A stretch of DNA of 5,802 nucleotides from Hyphomicrobiales bacterium (GTDB lineage: Bacteria > Pseudomonadota > Alphaproteobacteria > Rhizobiales > Xanthobacteraceae), in the NCBI GenBank assembly GCA_003164375.1, contig PLTE01000394.1, positions 1 to 5,802 on the forward strand, given 5' to 3'. A program made the translations under genes and the position numbers. Shown piece after piece: positions 1 to 5,802 of the stretch. Below the pieces are notes generated by a model. That model was not told the origin of the DNA. It did no database searches and was given only the letters and a program-made list of their open reading frames with translations. Each line of letters begins with the position of its first letter. The stretch's first letter is position 1.

Positions 1-772
1 CGGCTACCGTGAAGCGGAAAGGCTCGGCCGTCCATCGCCGCAGGCTGTCGTGCAAAACGCCGCCCAGCCGTGTGATGAGGGCGAACCAGAACGGAAAGGC
101 AATGATCGCGCGGTTTTTTCGCAGACCGTGAACGATTAGATCGGCCGCCGATTGAGTCGACGTTGCGAATGGCTTGGGGCCGGATTCCTGCTCCATCATC
201 GGCGTCTCGACATATCCCGGGCAGATAACACTGACGCCCAGGCCCGACCGACGCAGCGCGCTTCGCAGTCCAAGGCCGTAGGTCAGGATTGCAGCTTTGC
301 TTGCCGAATAGCTCGGTGCATCCGCGAGCGGGATAAAGGCCGCGATCGAACTTACAATGCCGATTTGTCCCTTTCCGCGATCCATCATCCGCGGCAGAAT
401 CGGCTGCACGGAATTTAGAACTCCAAGCACGTTGGTTTCCATCAAGGCATAGCTGGCAGTTGGGGATTCCAGATCGGCGTCTGCGGGCCTTCCGGCCATG
501 ACCCCGGCATTAGCGACCAAGATATCGATCGGCGTGCTGGCATCGAACTTGTGCAGCCAGGCTTCCATTTCAGAACGGGCGCGCACATCAATTGTGGCGG
601 TCGAGACGATCGCGCCCAGTTGGCGGCATTCTTCGGCAACGGCGCTAAGACGGTCGCCGCTGCGTCCGAGTAATCCGAGAATGGCGCCTTCACGTGCAAA
701 GTGCAGCGCCAGTGCTTTGCCAATGCCACTCGACGCGCCGGTGATGACAACAGTGGTCGGGATTGACGCCAC
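1..772 (-). CDS. Classical short-chain dehydrogenase/reductase (SDR), 3' end beyond the window
   Basis: At least 257 residues of an NAD(P)H-dependent oxidoreductase are visible, and the frame is still open at base 1, so the C-terminus is missing. The cofactor loop is TGASSGIG (residues 11-18). An Arg after the second strand (GLLGR, Arg37) favours NADPH. NAG is at 88-90, and the catalytic set Asn115, Ser142, Tyr155 and Lys159 is complete with YSASK spacing. CPGYVETPM (184-192) follows. Near the end, AIIAFPFWFALITRLG (222-237) is hydrophobic and may touch the membrane, as in several lipid-acting SDRs. The start is taken as GTG at 772, which places the first strand directly after it; the frame continues upstream inside the AOS gene without a better start. 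It probably reduces the alpha-amino ketone made by the AOS to an amino alcohol, like 3-ketosphinganine reductase. That role is inferred from context; the SDR fold is certain. Confidence 0.9.
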   Translation of the reverse strand, partial: MASIPTTVVITGASSGIGKALALHFAREGAILGLLGRSGDRLSAVAEECRQLGAIVSTATIDVRARSEMEAWLHKFDASTPIDILVANAGVMAGRPADADLESPTASYALMETNVLGVLNSVQPILPRMMDRGKGQIGIVSSIAAFIPLADAPSYSASKAAILTYGLGLRSALRRSGLGVSVICPGYVETPMMEQESGPKPFATSTQSAADLIVHGLRKNRAIIAFPFWFALITRLGGVLHDSLRRWTAEPFRFTVA

Positions 773-785
773 GGTGGCGGCGCCT
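770..785 (-). promoter_or_regulatory. Weak ribosome binding site and GTG start of the SDR gene
   Basis: AGGCG at 785-781 lies 8 nt before the GTG at 772 and overlaps the AOS stop codon (TAG, 786-784). With only 11 nt between the two genes and a weak site, the SDR is probably translated by ribosomes finishing the AOS gene. Confidence 0.5.
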
Positions 786-2142
786 AGGCTTGCGCCGTCA
801 GCGTGCGCATTTTGCCGCGTATATTTTGCAATTCTTCGACTGTCGTTCGGATTGCCGTCGCGATTTCCGCGTCAGTATGCGTGGCAGTCAAAAAGAAGCG
901 CAGGCGTGCGGCTTTCGCCGGCACAGCGGGATGCATAACCGGTTGAACATTGATGCCGCGCTCCAAAAGTCGCTGCGACAGCATAACTGTCGGCAGCGAA
1001 TCCGCGACAATGACCGGACAAATAGCGGTTCCGGCTCCATTGCCGGTATCGAGGCCGCTTTCCGTCGCCCAGGATCGGAAGACCGTTCCGTTGTGTCGAA
1101 GCTTGGCTGCCCGCTCCGGCTCCCGATGCAGGATTTCAAGCGCTTTGAGCGCGCTCGCTGCGATAACAGGCGGCATGGCGACGCTGTAGACGAACACACC
1201 GGCGGTCAATTTTAAATATTCGACCAATTCATGGCTGCCAGCGATATATCCGCCGCAGCCGGCCAGTGTCTTCGATAGCGTGCCCATCCAAATGTCGACT
1301 TGACGCGGATCGACGCCGAAATGCTCTGCGGTTCCGTAGCCGCGCTGACCTAAAACACCAAGCGCGTGGGCTTCGTCGACCATGAGCCACGCATTGTGAC
1401 GATTTTTGATTTCGATCAACCGCGGTAGGTCCGGATAATCGCCGTCCATACTGTAGAGCCCCTCGACCACGATCAGGGCGCGCTGGAAGTGGCCGCGGGC
1501 GCTCGCCAGCATATGATCGAGACTATCAAGGTCATTATGCGGAAACGAACGCCGCGCTGCGCCCGAGAGCACGCCGCCCATGACGATGCTGTTGTGGGAA
1601 AGCGAATCGCAGATGACGAGATCCTTTGGCCCGAGGAGTTGTCCGATAACGCCGAGATTGGTGGCGTACCCGCTGACAAAAACCAGGCTTTCCGCAACGC
1701 CATAGTGTTCAGCGAGCGCCCGTTCGAGCGCCAGATGGATCGGGCGTTCGCCCGCCACATGTCTACTTGCCGAGGCCGAGATGCCGTAGCGATCGACGGC
1801 CTCTTTGGCCGCAGCAATGATTTCCGGGTGACCGTTTAGGCCCAAATAGTCGTATGAAGAGAAATTGAGAAGCGACTGGCCGGCAATGTTCGTGTGCGCT
1901 CCGGCGCGGCCTTCGTGGGTCCGGAAGTAGGGGTTCTCCAGCCCGTATTTCTGGCCGAGCGCGCGGTAGACCCGAAGGTCCTCATAGCCCGGCAGCGTGG
2001 AGAAATCGGTACTATCGCTACTATTGTGCTGTGCGGCGAAACCGGTCGATGACTCCACCGACGCGGCGTCCTGTATCGCTTCGACGCGCCGCAGTAGCCG
2101 CTCTCTGGTCTCGTTGGCGAGATGAGGACTCTTTTTATTCAA
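784..2142 (-). CDS. PKS-associated alpha-oxoamine synthase (PLP-dependent, AONS/SPT superfamily)
   Basis: This 452-residue fold-type I PLP enzyme probably condenses an amino acid with the acyl chain on the PKS ACP, losing CO2 and releasing an alpha-amino ketone. The Schiff-base lysine is Lys291 in GTLSKTLAGCGG. Asp256 and His259 lie in VDEAHALGVLG, the PLP-stacking His is His183 (LSHNS), and SMDGDYPDLP (231-240) and ARLRFFLTATHT (412-423) match the family. The protein is about 60 residues longer than BioF or Kbl because of a charged N-terminal extension ending in NPYFRTHEG. The start is TTG at 2142, overlapping the PKS stop TGA as TTGA, with AAAGGG 9 nt upstream; I see no ATG or GTG serving better. 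Biotin synthesis (bioF) is unlikely given the neighbours. The family is certain, the ACP-release role is likely, and the amino acid used cannot be read from the sequence. Confidence 0.93.
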   Translation of the reverse strand: MNKKSPHLANETRERLLRRVEAIQDAASVESSTGFAAQHNSSDSTDFSTLPGYEDLRVYRALGQKYGLENPYFRTHEGRAGAHTNIAGQSLLNFSSYDYLGLNGHPEIIAAAKEAVDRYGISASASRHVAGERPIHLALERALAEHYGVAESLVFVSGYATNLGVIGQLLGPKDLVICDSLSHNSIVMGGVLSGAARRSFPHNDLDSLDHMLASARGHFQRALIVVEGLYSMDGDYPDLPRLIEIKNRHNAWLMVDEAHALGVLGQRGYGTAEHFGVDPRQVDIWMGTLSKTLAGCGGYIAGSHELVEYLKLTAGVFVYSVAMPPVIAASALKALEILHREPERAAKLRHNGTVFRSWATESGLDTGNGAGTAICPVIVADSLPTVMLSQRLLERGINVQPVMHPAVPAKAARLRFFLTATHTDAEIATAIRTTVEELQNIRGKMRTLTAQA

Positions 2143-2157
2143 GGGACCGTGCCCTTT
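2139..2157 (-). promoter_or_regulatory. Ribosome binding site and TTGA stop/start overlap, PKS to AOS
   Basis: AAAGGG at 2157-2152 stands 9 nt before the TTG start at 2142. The start shares bases with the PKS stop codon (TGA, 2141-2139), giving a 4-nt overlap. This arrangement decides the AOS start and indicates translational coupling, so the AOS should be made in proportion to the PKS. Confidence 0.7.
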
Positions 2158-5100
2158 CGCCGAGTCGCGACGTCCCGCGCGACCTCTTTCAACAGAGACA
2201 ACTGACGCGGCTCTGCCTTCTCGAAATGCGTCTCGGCGATATTCTTGGCCACGATGTTTTCCTGCGCCGGCTCTAAATCGAGCTGGAGGATAATTTCATT
2301 GGCCAGTCCCGCCACGGTTAGATCGCCAATCGAGCTGGTCAGCGCCACATGGATCCCGAAAGAATCTTCGAGATTCATGGCGAATTCGAGAGCCATCAGC
2401 GAGTCGAGCCCGATTTCTCCTACCGGCCGGACCCGGCTGATCTCGTCATCTCGGGCGTGCAGGACTCGCGCCAACTGGGCGACGATGACCCCGGTCAATG
2501 CGCGGCGCGCGGCCTCGACGCCTTCGGTCCTCGCCAACTCCGGCAGATCGAGATGCCCGGCTCCGGTTTCACCGATCGTCTTATCGCCACGCACAAGACT
2601 GGCGTAAGTGGGTGATTTCAAGACTTGCAGGCGATCGGCGGTGAAGATGCCTTCGGTCGGCGAAATCGTGATCACTGCAAGCTCGGGGCTGGACGGCAGC
2701 TCGAGCGCTTGAGCCATCAGGTCCAAAGCCTCGGCGGCGCGCATGCCACGTACGCCCGTCAATCTCTGGAAGCGAGAGCGCAGCATTTCGGAGCGCGCCA
2801 ATACGCCGACATCGGTGATCGGTCCCCAGCCGATGGCGAGTGCCGGGCGTCTCTCTTGGCGGCGGCGACGGGCGACGCCTTCCATGTAGGCGTTCGCGGC
2901 CACGTAGTTGGCTTGCCCAGGATTGCCCATGAGCGTGGTCGCCGAAGAAAACAAGACGAAATAATCAAGCTTCATACCGCGTGTGATGTTGTCGAGGTGC
3001 TGGACGCCGTCGACTTTCGGCGCCAGCACGCGACGGAATCGCGCTTCGTCCAAATTGGAAAGCAGGCCGTCATCGAGCACCATGGCCGCATGAAGAACGC
3101 CCACCACGGCCGGCATCGTCGCCGCGATATTGACAAACAGCTTCTCGACCGCACGCCGATCTGCAATGTCGCAAGCGACCTCATGGACTTGCACGCCGCG
3201 GGCGGTGAGCTCCGCGACCACCGCCTTCGCCTCATCGGTCGCGGCGCCATTCCGGCCGGTCAAGACGAGGTGCTTGGCGCCGCGGTTTGCTAGCCATTTT
3301 GCGGCCTCCAATCCGAAGCCCCCGAAACCGCCGGTAATGACATGCGTGCCGATGGCGCTGACGACGAAGGGGACGTATGGCTGGCGCACGCTCGCGAGAT
3401 TCGGCGGCCGCACCACAATCTTGCCGACGTGAGTGGAGTTCTGCATCAAATGGAATGCTTCCGTCAAATCGGAAGCGCGGAATTCGCTATACGGCAATGG
3501 CGTAAGAGCGCCGCTGGTGAACTGCCGCATCAGCTGTGCGAAAGCCTCTCGGGCAAGATCTTGCTTGCACAGCATCAGGTGTCCGAGATCGACGCCGAAA
3601 TAGCTCAGATTTTTGCGGAACGGTCGCAGTCCGATATGGGTGTTGGAAACGTAGTCTCGCTTACCGAGCTCGACGAAGCGGCCGAACTCGCGCAGACAGC
3701 TGATGCTGCGTTCCATTGCTTCGCCGGTGAGACTATTGAGCACGACGTCGACGCCGTCCCCGGTGATGCGTCGCACGTCGTCGACAAACAGCGTTGACCG
3801 CGAATCGAGCACGTAGTGCACGCCAAGCGTCTTGAGCAGATTGCGCTTCGCCTTCGATCCTGCGGTGGCAATGATGTTTGCCTTGCGTGCCAGCGCAATT
3901 TGGATCGCGGCCATGCCGACGCCGCCGGCGCCGCCATGGATGAGGATCCACTCGTCGGCCTGCAGTTGCGCGTGCACGACCAAGGAAAAATAAGCGGTCA
4001 AGAATGCTACGGGTATGGTAGCGCCGGCTTCGCAGCTCATTCCTGGCGGCAGTTTGACGACCTGATCCGCCGTCAACGTGACGTGCGTGGCGAAAGCCCC
4101 GTTCGCAAAGGCGGCGACACGATCGCCCGGGTGCAGATGGCGCACGGCGGTGCCGATGCGTGTTACTTCACCAGCGCATTCACAGCCCAGCGCCGCGCGC
4201 GCCCCACTCTGTTCGATCATCTCGTCGGGTAAGAGCGACAGCGACCACATCACGTCACGGAAATTCAAGCCGGTGGCGACAACGGCGATTTCCACCTCTT
4301 CGGGACCGGGCGTGGCGCGTTCGGTCGGCTCCCAGCGCAACCGCTGGCCGGGAACCGAACTTCGCTGCAGGCTTGCAGCCTCCGCACTCCTTACCGGAGT
4401 GCGGTCGAGAACTTGCTTGAGCGCTTCGGCGCGCACCGCGCGAATGCGCGTATCGTCGATTTGGAGTTCGGTTTCATCGGTGTCGGACAGTAAGATTTCG
4501 CACAGTTGGGGCGCCGCTACGTCGTTCGCCACGCTTGCGGCGATGTCGATACGACGCACGTCCAAATGCGGGAACTCGTTGGCAAGCGTGCGCGAAAATG
4601 CCCAAACGCCAGACGCGATGGGATTAACGGTAGCGCGTTCGCCTGCGAGCGCCGACCTTAATACCAGCCACAGCGTGGCATGGGCTGACCCGAAACGTTC
4701 AGCGCAGCTTTTAATTTCCAGACAGCGCGCTGTGAGTTCTTGGACTGCGTCGCGCGGCGTCTCGTTGATCTTAACGACGTAGACCAGTGTGGTTGGCACC
4801 GGCTCGGAAAAACCCGGCGTGCGCCAAAGCGTCGAGGGAATTCCTTTTTTGCACAATAGCTTATCGACCGCTTCCCCGAGGCCGGAGTCCGACCGACGCT
4901 TCGCTTCGAGGATGAAGATTTTCTGTTCTGGCGCGGCGACGACCATCGCATTCGGCTCGGCTTCGGCGACGATCAGGGAGGCGTGGCCAAAGGGGCGCGC
5001 GAGCACGCGCCCCATTGCATTGACGAATCCGGCCCTCTGCAAGGCCGCGACCCACTCACCGGCCGATTGCAAACGAGGTAGGCCGGAATCGAACCCGAAT

Positions 5101-5802
5101 GCGAGGTCGCGGAAGATAGATGGAAGTGGCTCAACCGCCAGCAAGACACCACGCGCCGCCAGCAACTGGCCGACGCCGGCGAGGCCGAAATTATCGGGGA
5201 TGCGATGCAGGCTCTCGACAGCGAGTACGAGGTCGAATGTGCCGAGATCCGGCAGTTGTTCTGGGCCGATCAAGACGACCTCGCCGCGCCTTGCCAATGC
5301 GCGCTCCGCGGTGTCGTGACGGCGGCGGTCCGGCTCGACCACGGTGAGCGCAATCTCTCGTTTGCCGCGCAATGACAATAGCGATTGGGTGAGCGGCCCA
5401 TAGCCGATTTGAAGGACCCGCAGAACGCGATCCCGCGGCCACAGCGAGTCGTTTTCGAGGAGCCGCTCGACGATCTGGCTACCCTGCCGAGGCGATACGC
5501 CCCCGGCGTCGTAAAAATCGAGCACGCTTGCGGTCAGCGTCGACTCCAGCAACTTCCCGATCGCGTGGCCTGCCGCAATTTGCTGTGCGATGTCCGCGAG
5601 TGCGCCGCCGATGAAGATTTCGGCAGCGCGATCCGGGTGCTTCGTCGCCAATTCCCGCACCACCGACGCTGCCGACGGCATCAGCGGATCGGCAAGGACG
5701 ATCCATTGTCCGTTCCGCTCTGTGGCAAGGCCGGCCGCGCTCAGATTCGACAACATGCGCGTCAGCCATGATCGCTGCTCGCTCGCGAGTTGCCCGTCGC
5801 CG
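2139..5802 (-). CDS. Reducing type I polyketide synthase, C-terminal part (MT-like, psiKR, ER, KR, ACP; no thioesterase)
   Basis: This is the C-terminal part of a multidomain cytosolic polyketide synthase that elongates and reduces an acyl chain tethered to its ACP. The reading frame has no stop up to the right edge. The Met codon at 5756 is internal, because 15 more in-frame codons precede it, so the true start and the expected KS, AT and DH domains lie outside. Residues below are counted from that Met. The order is MT-like (about 75-265), a ketoreductase structural subdomain (about 278-445), ER (about 466-783), KR (about 803-1035) and ACP (about 1082-1157, Ser1119 in a GLDSL motif), then a 45-residue charged tail. 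No thioesterase or terminal reductase follows. This order matches fungal highly reducing PKSs such as the fumonisin synthase. The stop codon overlaps the start of the AOS gene, which implies coupled expression and AOS-mediated release. Family assignment is secure; the product is unknown. Confidence 0.95.
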   Translation of the reverse strand, partial: GDGQLASEQRSWLTRMLSNLSAAGLATERNGQWIVLADPLMPSAASVVRELATKHPDRAAEIFIGGALADIAQQIAAGHAIGKLLESTLTASVLDFYDAGGVSPRQGSQIVERLLENDSLWPRDRVLRVLQIGYGPLTQSLLSLRGKREIALTVVEPDRRRHDTAERALARRGEVVLIGPEQLPDLGTFDLVLAVESLHRIPDNFGLAGVGQLLAARGVLLAVEPLPSIFRDLAFGFDSGLPRLQSAGEWVAALQRAGFVNAMGRVLARPFGHASLIVAEAEPNAMVVAAPEQKIFILEAKRRSDSGLGEAVDKLLCKKGIPSTLWRTPGFSEPVPTTLVYVVKINETPRDAVQELTARCLEIKSCAERFGSAHATLWLVLRSALAGERATVNPIASGVWAFSRTLANEFPHLDVRRIDIAASVANDVAAPQLCEILLSDTDETELQIDDTRIRAVRAEALKQVLDRTPVRSAEAASLQRSSVPGQRLRWEPTERATPGPEEVEIAVVATGLNFRDVMWSLSLLPDEMIEQSGARAALGCECAGEVTRIGTAVRHLHPGDRVAAFANGAFATHVTLTADQVVKLPPGMSCEAGATIPVAFLTAYFSLVVHAQLQADEWILIHGGAGGVGMAAIQIALARKANIIATAGSKAKRNLLKTLGVHYVLDSRSTLFVDDVRRITGDGVDVVLNSLTGEAMERSISCLREFGRFVELGKRDYVSNTHIGLRPFRKNLSYFGVDLGHLMLCKQDLAREAFAQLMRQFTSGALTPLPYSEFRASDLTEAFHLMQNSTHVGKIVVRPPNLASVRQPYVPFVVSAIGTHVITGGFGGFGLEAAKWLANRGAKHLVLTGRNGAATDEAKAVVAELTARGVQVHEVACDIADRRAVEKLFVNIAATMPAVVGVLHAAMVLDDGLLSNLDEARFRRVLAPKVDGVQHLDNITRGMKLDYFVLFSSATTLMGNPGQANYVAANAYMEGVARRRRQERRPALAIGWGPITDVGVLARSEMLRSRFQRLTGVRGMRAAEALDLMAQALELPSSPELAVITISPTEGIFTADRLQVLKSPTYASLVRGDKTIGETGAGHLDLPELARTEGVEAARRALTGVIVAQLARVLHARDDEISRVRPVGEIGLDSLMALEFAMNLEDSFGIHVALTSSIGDLTVAGLANEIILQLDLEPAQENIVAKNIAETHFEKAEPRQLSLLKEVARDVATRRKGTVP
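2286..2513 (-). other. Acyl carrier protein domain of the PKS
   Basis: This is a phosphopantetheine-binding four-helix domain of about 76 residues. The attachment serine is Ser1119 in IGLDSLMALEF (codon at 2402-2400), followed by the helix III region (LTVAGLANEI). It is the last domain of the PKS, so the finished chain is expected to sit here when the AOS attacks it. Only one ACP is visible, which fits an iterative synthase with a single carrier, although upstream ACPs cannot be excluded. Confidence 0.94.
2652..3350 (-). other. Catalytic ketoreductase domain of the PKS, B-type
   Basis: This domain reduces the beta-ketoacyl-ACP to the beta-hydroxy form with NADPH. The nucleotide motif is TGGFGGFG (residues 808-815). 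The catalytic set is complete: Lys914 (APKVDG), Ser938 (LFSSA), Tyr951 and Asn955 (NYVAAN), with the usual 12-residue Ser-Tyr spacing. An LDD motif is present at 894-896, and the Trp diagnostic of A-type KRs is absent (Met943 eight residues before Tyr951). By the standard rule this predicts a D-configured hydroxyl before any dehydration. Confidence 0.93.
3408..4361 (-). other. Enoylreductase domain of the PKS
   Basis: This domain reduces the alpha,beta-enoyl-ACP intermediate with NADPH and belongs to the medium-chain reductase superfamily. Family signatures are intact: GLNFRDVM (residues 496-503), HPGDRVAAF (542-550), the nucleotide loop HGGAGGVGMAAIQIA (607-621), VLNSLTGE (672-679) and FVELGKRD (694-701). 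No zinc ligands are needed in this class. The residue just before the conserved Pro510 is Leu509, where some PKS ERs carry a Tyr linked to the 2S alpha-methyl outcome. The domain looks functional, which implies at least one fully reduced methylene unit in the chain. Confidence 0.92.
4364..4404. repeat. Two adjacent short inverted repeats in the linker before the ER domain
   Basis: A perfect 9-bp inverted repeat (CCGCACTCC, 4382-4390, and GGAGTGCGG, 4396-4404) has a 5-nt loop. Beside it, GCTGCA (4364-4369) and TGCAGC (4374-4379) pair across 4 nt. Both fall in the codons of the PKS linker (about residues 452-465) between psiKR and ER. No T-run follows on either strand, so this is not a standard terminator. 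In GC-rich DNA such hairpins arise by chance at a modest rate. Confidence 0.5.
4422..4925 (-). other. Ketoreductase structural subdomain (psiKR) of the PKS
   Basis: This stretch between the MT-like domain and the ER resembles the non-catalytic half of a PKS ketoreductase. It starts with a beta-strand-like QKIFILEA and includes TTLVYVV and the typical block GVWAFSRTLANEFPHLDVRR (residues 383-402). The equivalent in other PKSs reads roughly W-G-R-T-L-x-x-E-x-P. It has no glycine-rich NADPH motif or Ser-Tyr pair, as expected for a subdomain that only props up the catalytic KR further along the chain. Confidence 0.75.
4962..5534 (-). other. C-methyltransferase-like domain of the PKS, degraded SAM motif
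   Basis: The segment lies where reducing PKSs carry their C-methyltransferase, which alpha-methylates the beta-ketoacyl-ACP using SAM. Visible landmarks are VLQIGYGPLTQ (residues 114-124, motif I position), VVEPDRRR (139-146), FDLVLAVESLHRI (174-186) and GVLLAVEPL (203-211). The usual motif I is close to LEIGAGTG. Here the acidic residue is Gln and the last Gly of the glycine-rich loop is Leu. A His (184) and a Glu (209) sit where the His-Glu pair proposed for PKS C-methyltransferases would fall by hand alignment. The fold is likely; activity is uncertain. Confidence 0.7.
4992..5013. repeat. Short GC-only inverted repeat near the end of the MT-like domain
   Basis: GGGGCGCG (4992-4999) pairs perfectly with CGCGCCCC (5006-5013) over a 6-nt loop. 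It lies in PKS codons at about residues 249-256. There is no T-run and no obvious function; about one such 8-bp hairpin is expected by chance in a GC-rich window of this size. Confidence 0.4.

Noticed and set aside
442..750. Minus-strand open frame of 102 codons
   Set aside because: It is out of frame with the SDR (1-772), which has the intact TGASSGIG, NAG and YxxxK motifs.
784..2142. 8-amino-7-oxononanoate synthase (bioF) of biotin synthesis
   Set aside because: The fold is shared, but the N-terminal extension, the altered GISASASR and HNS motifs and the coupling to a PKS without a thioesterase fit a polyketide-releasing AOS better. No biotin genes are present.
2625..3293. Long plus-strand open frame of 222 codons opposite the KR and ER-KR linker region
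   Set aside because: It lies fully antisense to the PKS, whose KR motifs are clear. Its translation shows no family motif, and such shadows are common in GC-rich coding DNA.
3408..4361. Stand-alone quinone oxidoreductase or alcohol dehydrogenase
   Set aside because: It is in frame within the PKS and carries the PKS-type LNFRDVM and VLNSLTGE signatures.
4382..4404. Rho-independent terminator
   Set aside because: No T-run on either strand, and it lies in the middle of an intact coding sequence.
5754..5756. ATG as the start of the PKS protein
   Set aside because: The frame continues upstream without a stop to the window edge, and the sequence across it (RSWLTRMLSNL) reads as one continuous helix. 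A PKS beginning here would lack KS and AT.

Overview
The window is almost entirely coding on the minus strand. It shows the downstream part of what looks like one co-transcribed biosynthetic operon. The DNA is GC-rich (about 60% by eye) with compact genes and GTG/TTG starts. The protein style resembles Rhizobiales-type alphaproteobacteria, but that placement is a low-confidence impression, not a result.

Layout, in transcription order from right to left. (1) Positions 5802 to 2139 hold the C-terminal 1,220 residues of a large reducing type I polyketide synthase, open at the right edge. Visible domains are a C-methyltransferase-like domain with a degraded SAM motif, a ketoreductase structural subdomain, enoylreductase, catalytic ketoreductase and acyl carrier protein. 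There is no thioesterase or reductase release domain. KS, AT and DH are presumed to lie upstream, out of view. (2) Positions 2142 to 784 hold a PLP-dependent alpha-oxoamine synthase (AOS) with a TTG start that overlaps the PKS stop. (3) Positions 772 to 1 hold a classical short-chain dehydrogenase/reductase (SDR) with a GTG start 11 nt after the AOS stop, open at the left edge.

Working model (inference): the PKS builds a highly reduced acyl chain on its ACP. The AOS releases it by decarboxylative condensation with an amino acid, giving an alpha-amino ketone. The SDR reduces the ketone to a 1,2-amino alcohol. This is the same logic as the first steps of sphingoid-base synthesis and of fungal sphinganine-analogue toxins such as fumonisin (reducing PKS, AOS, ketoreductase). 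The window therefore probably encodes a bacterial sphingoid-like amino-lipid or amino-polyketide pathway. No gene-free stretch longer than 11 nt exists here, and no promoter, terminator, RNA gene, mobile element or CRISPR was found.
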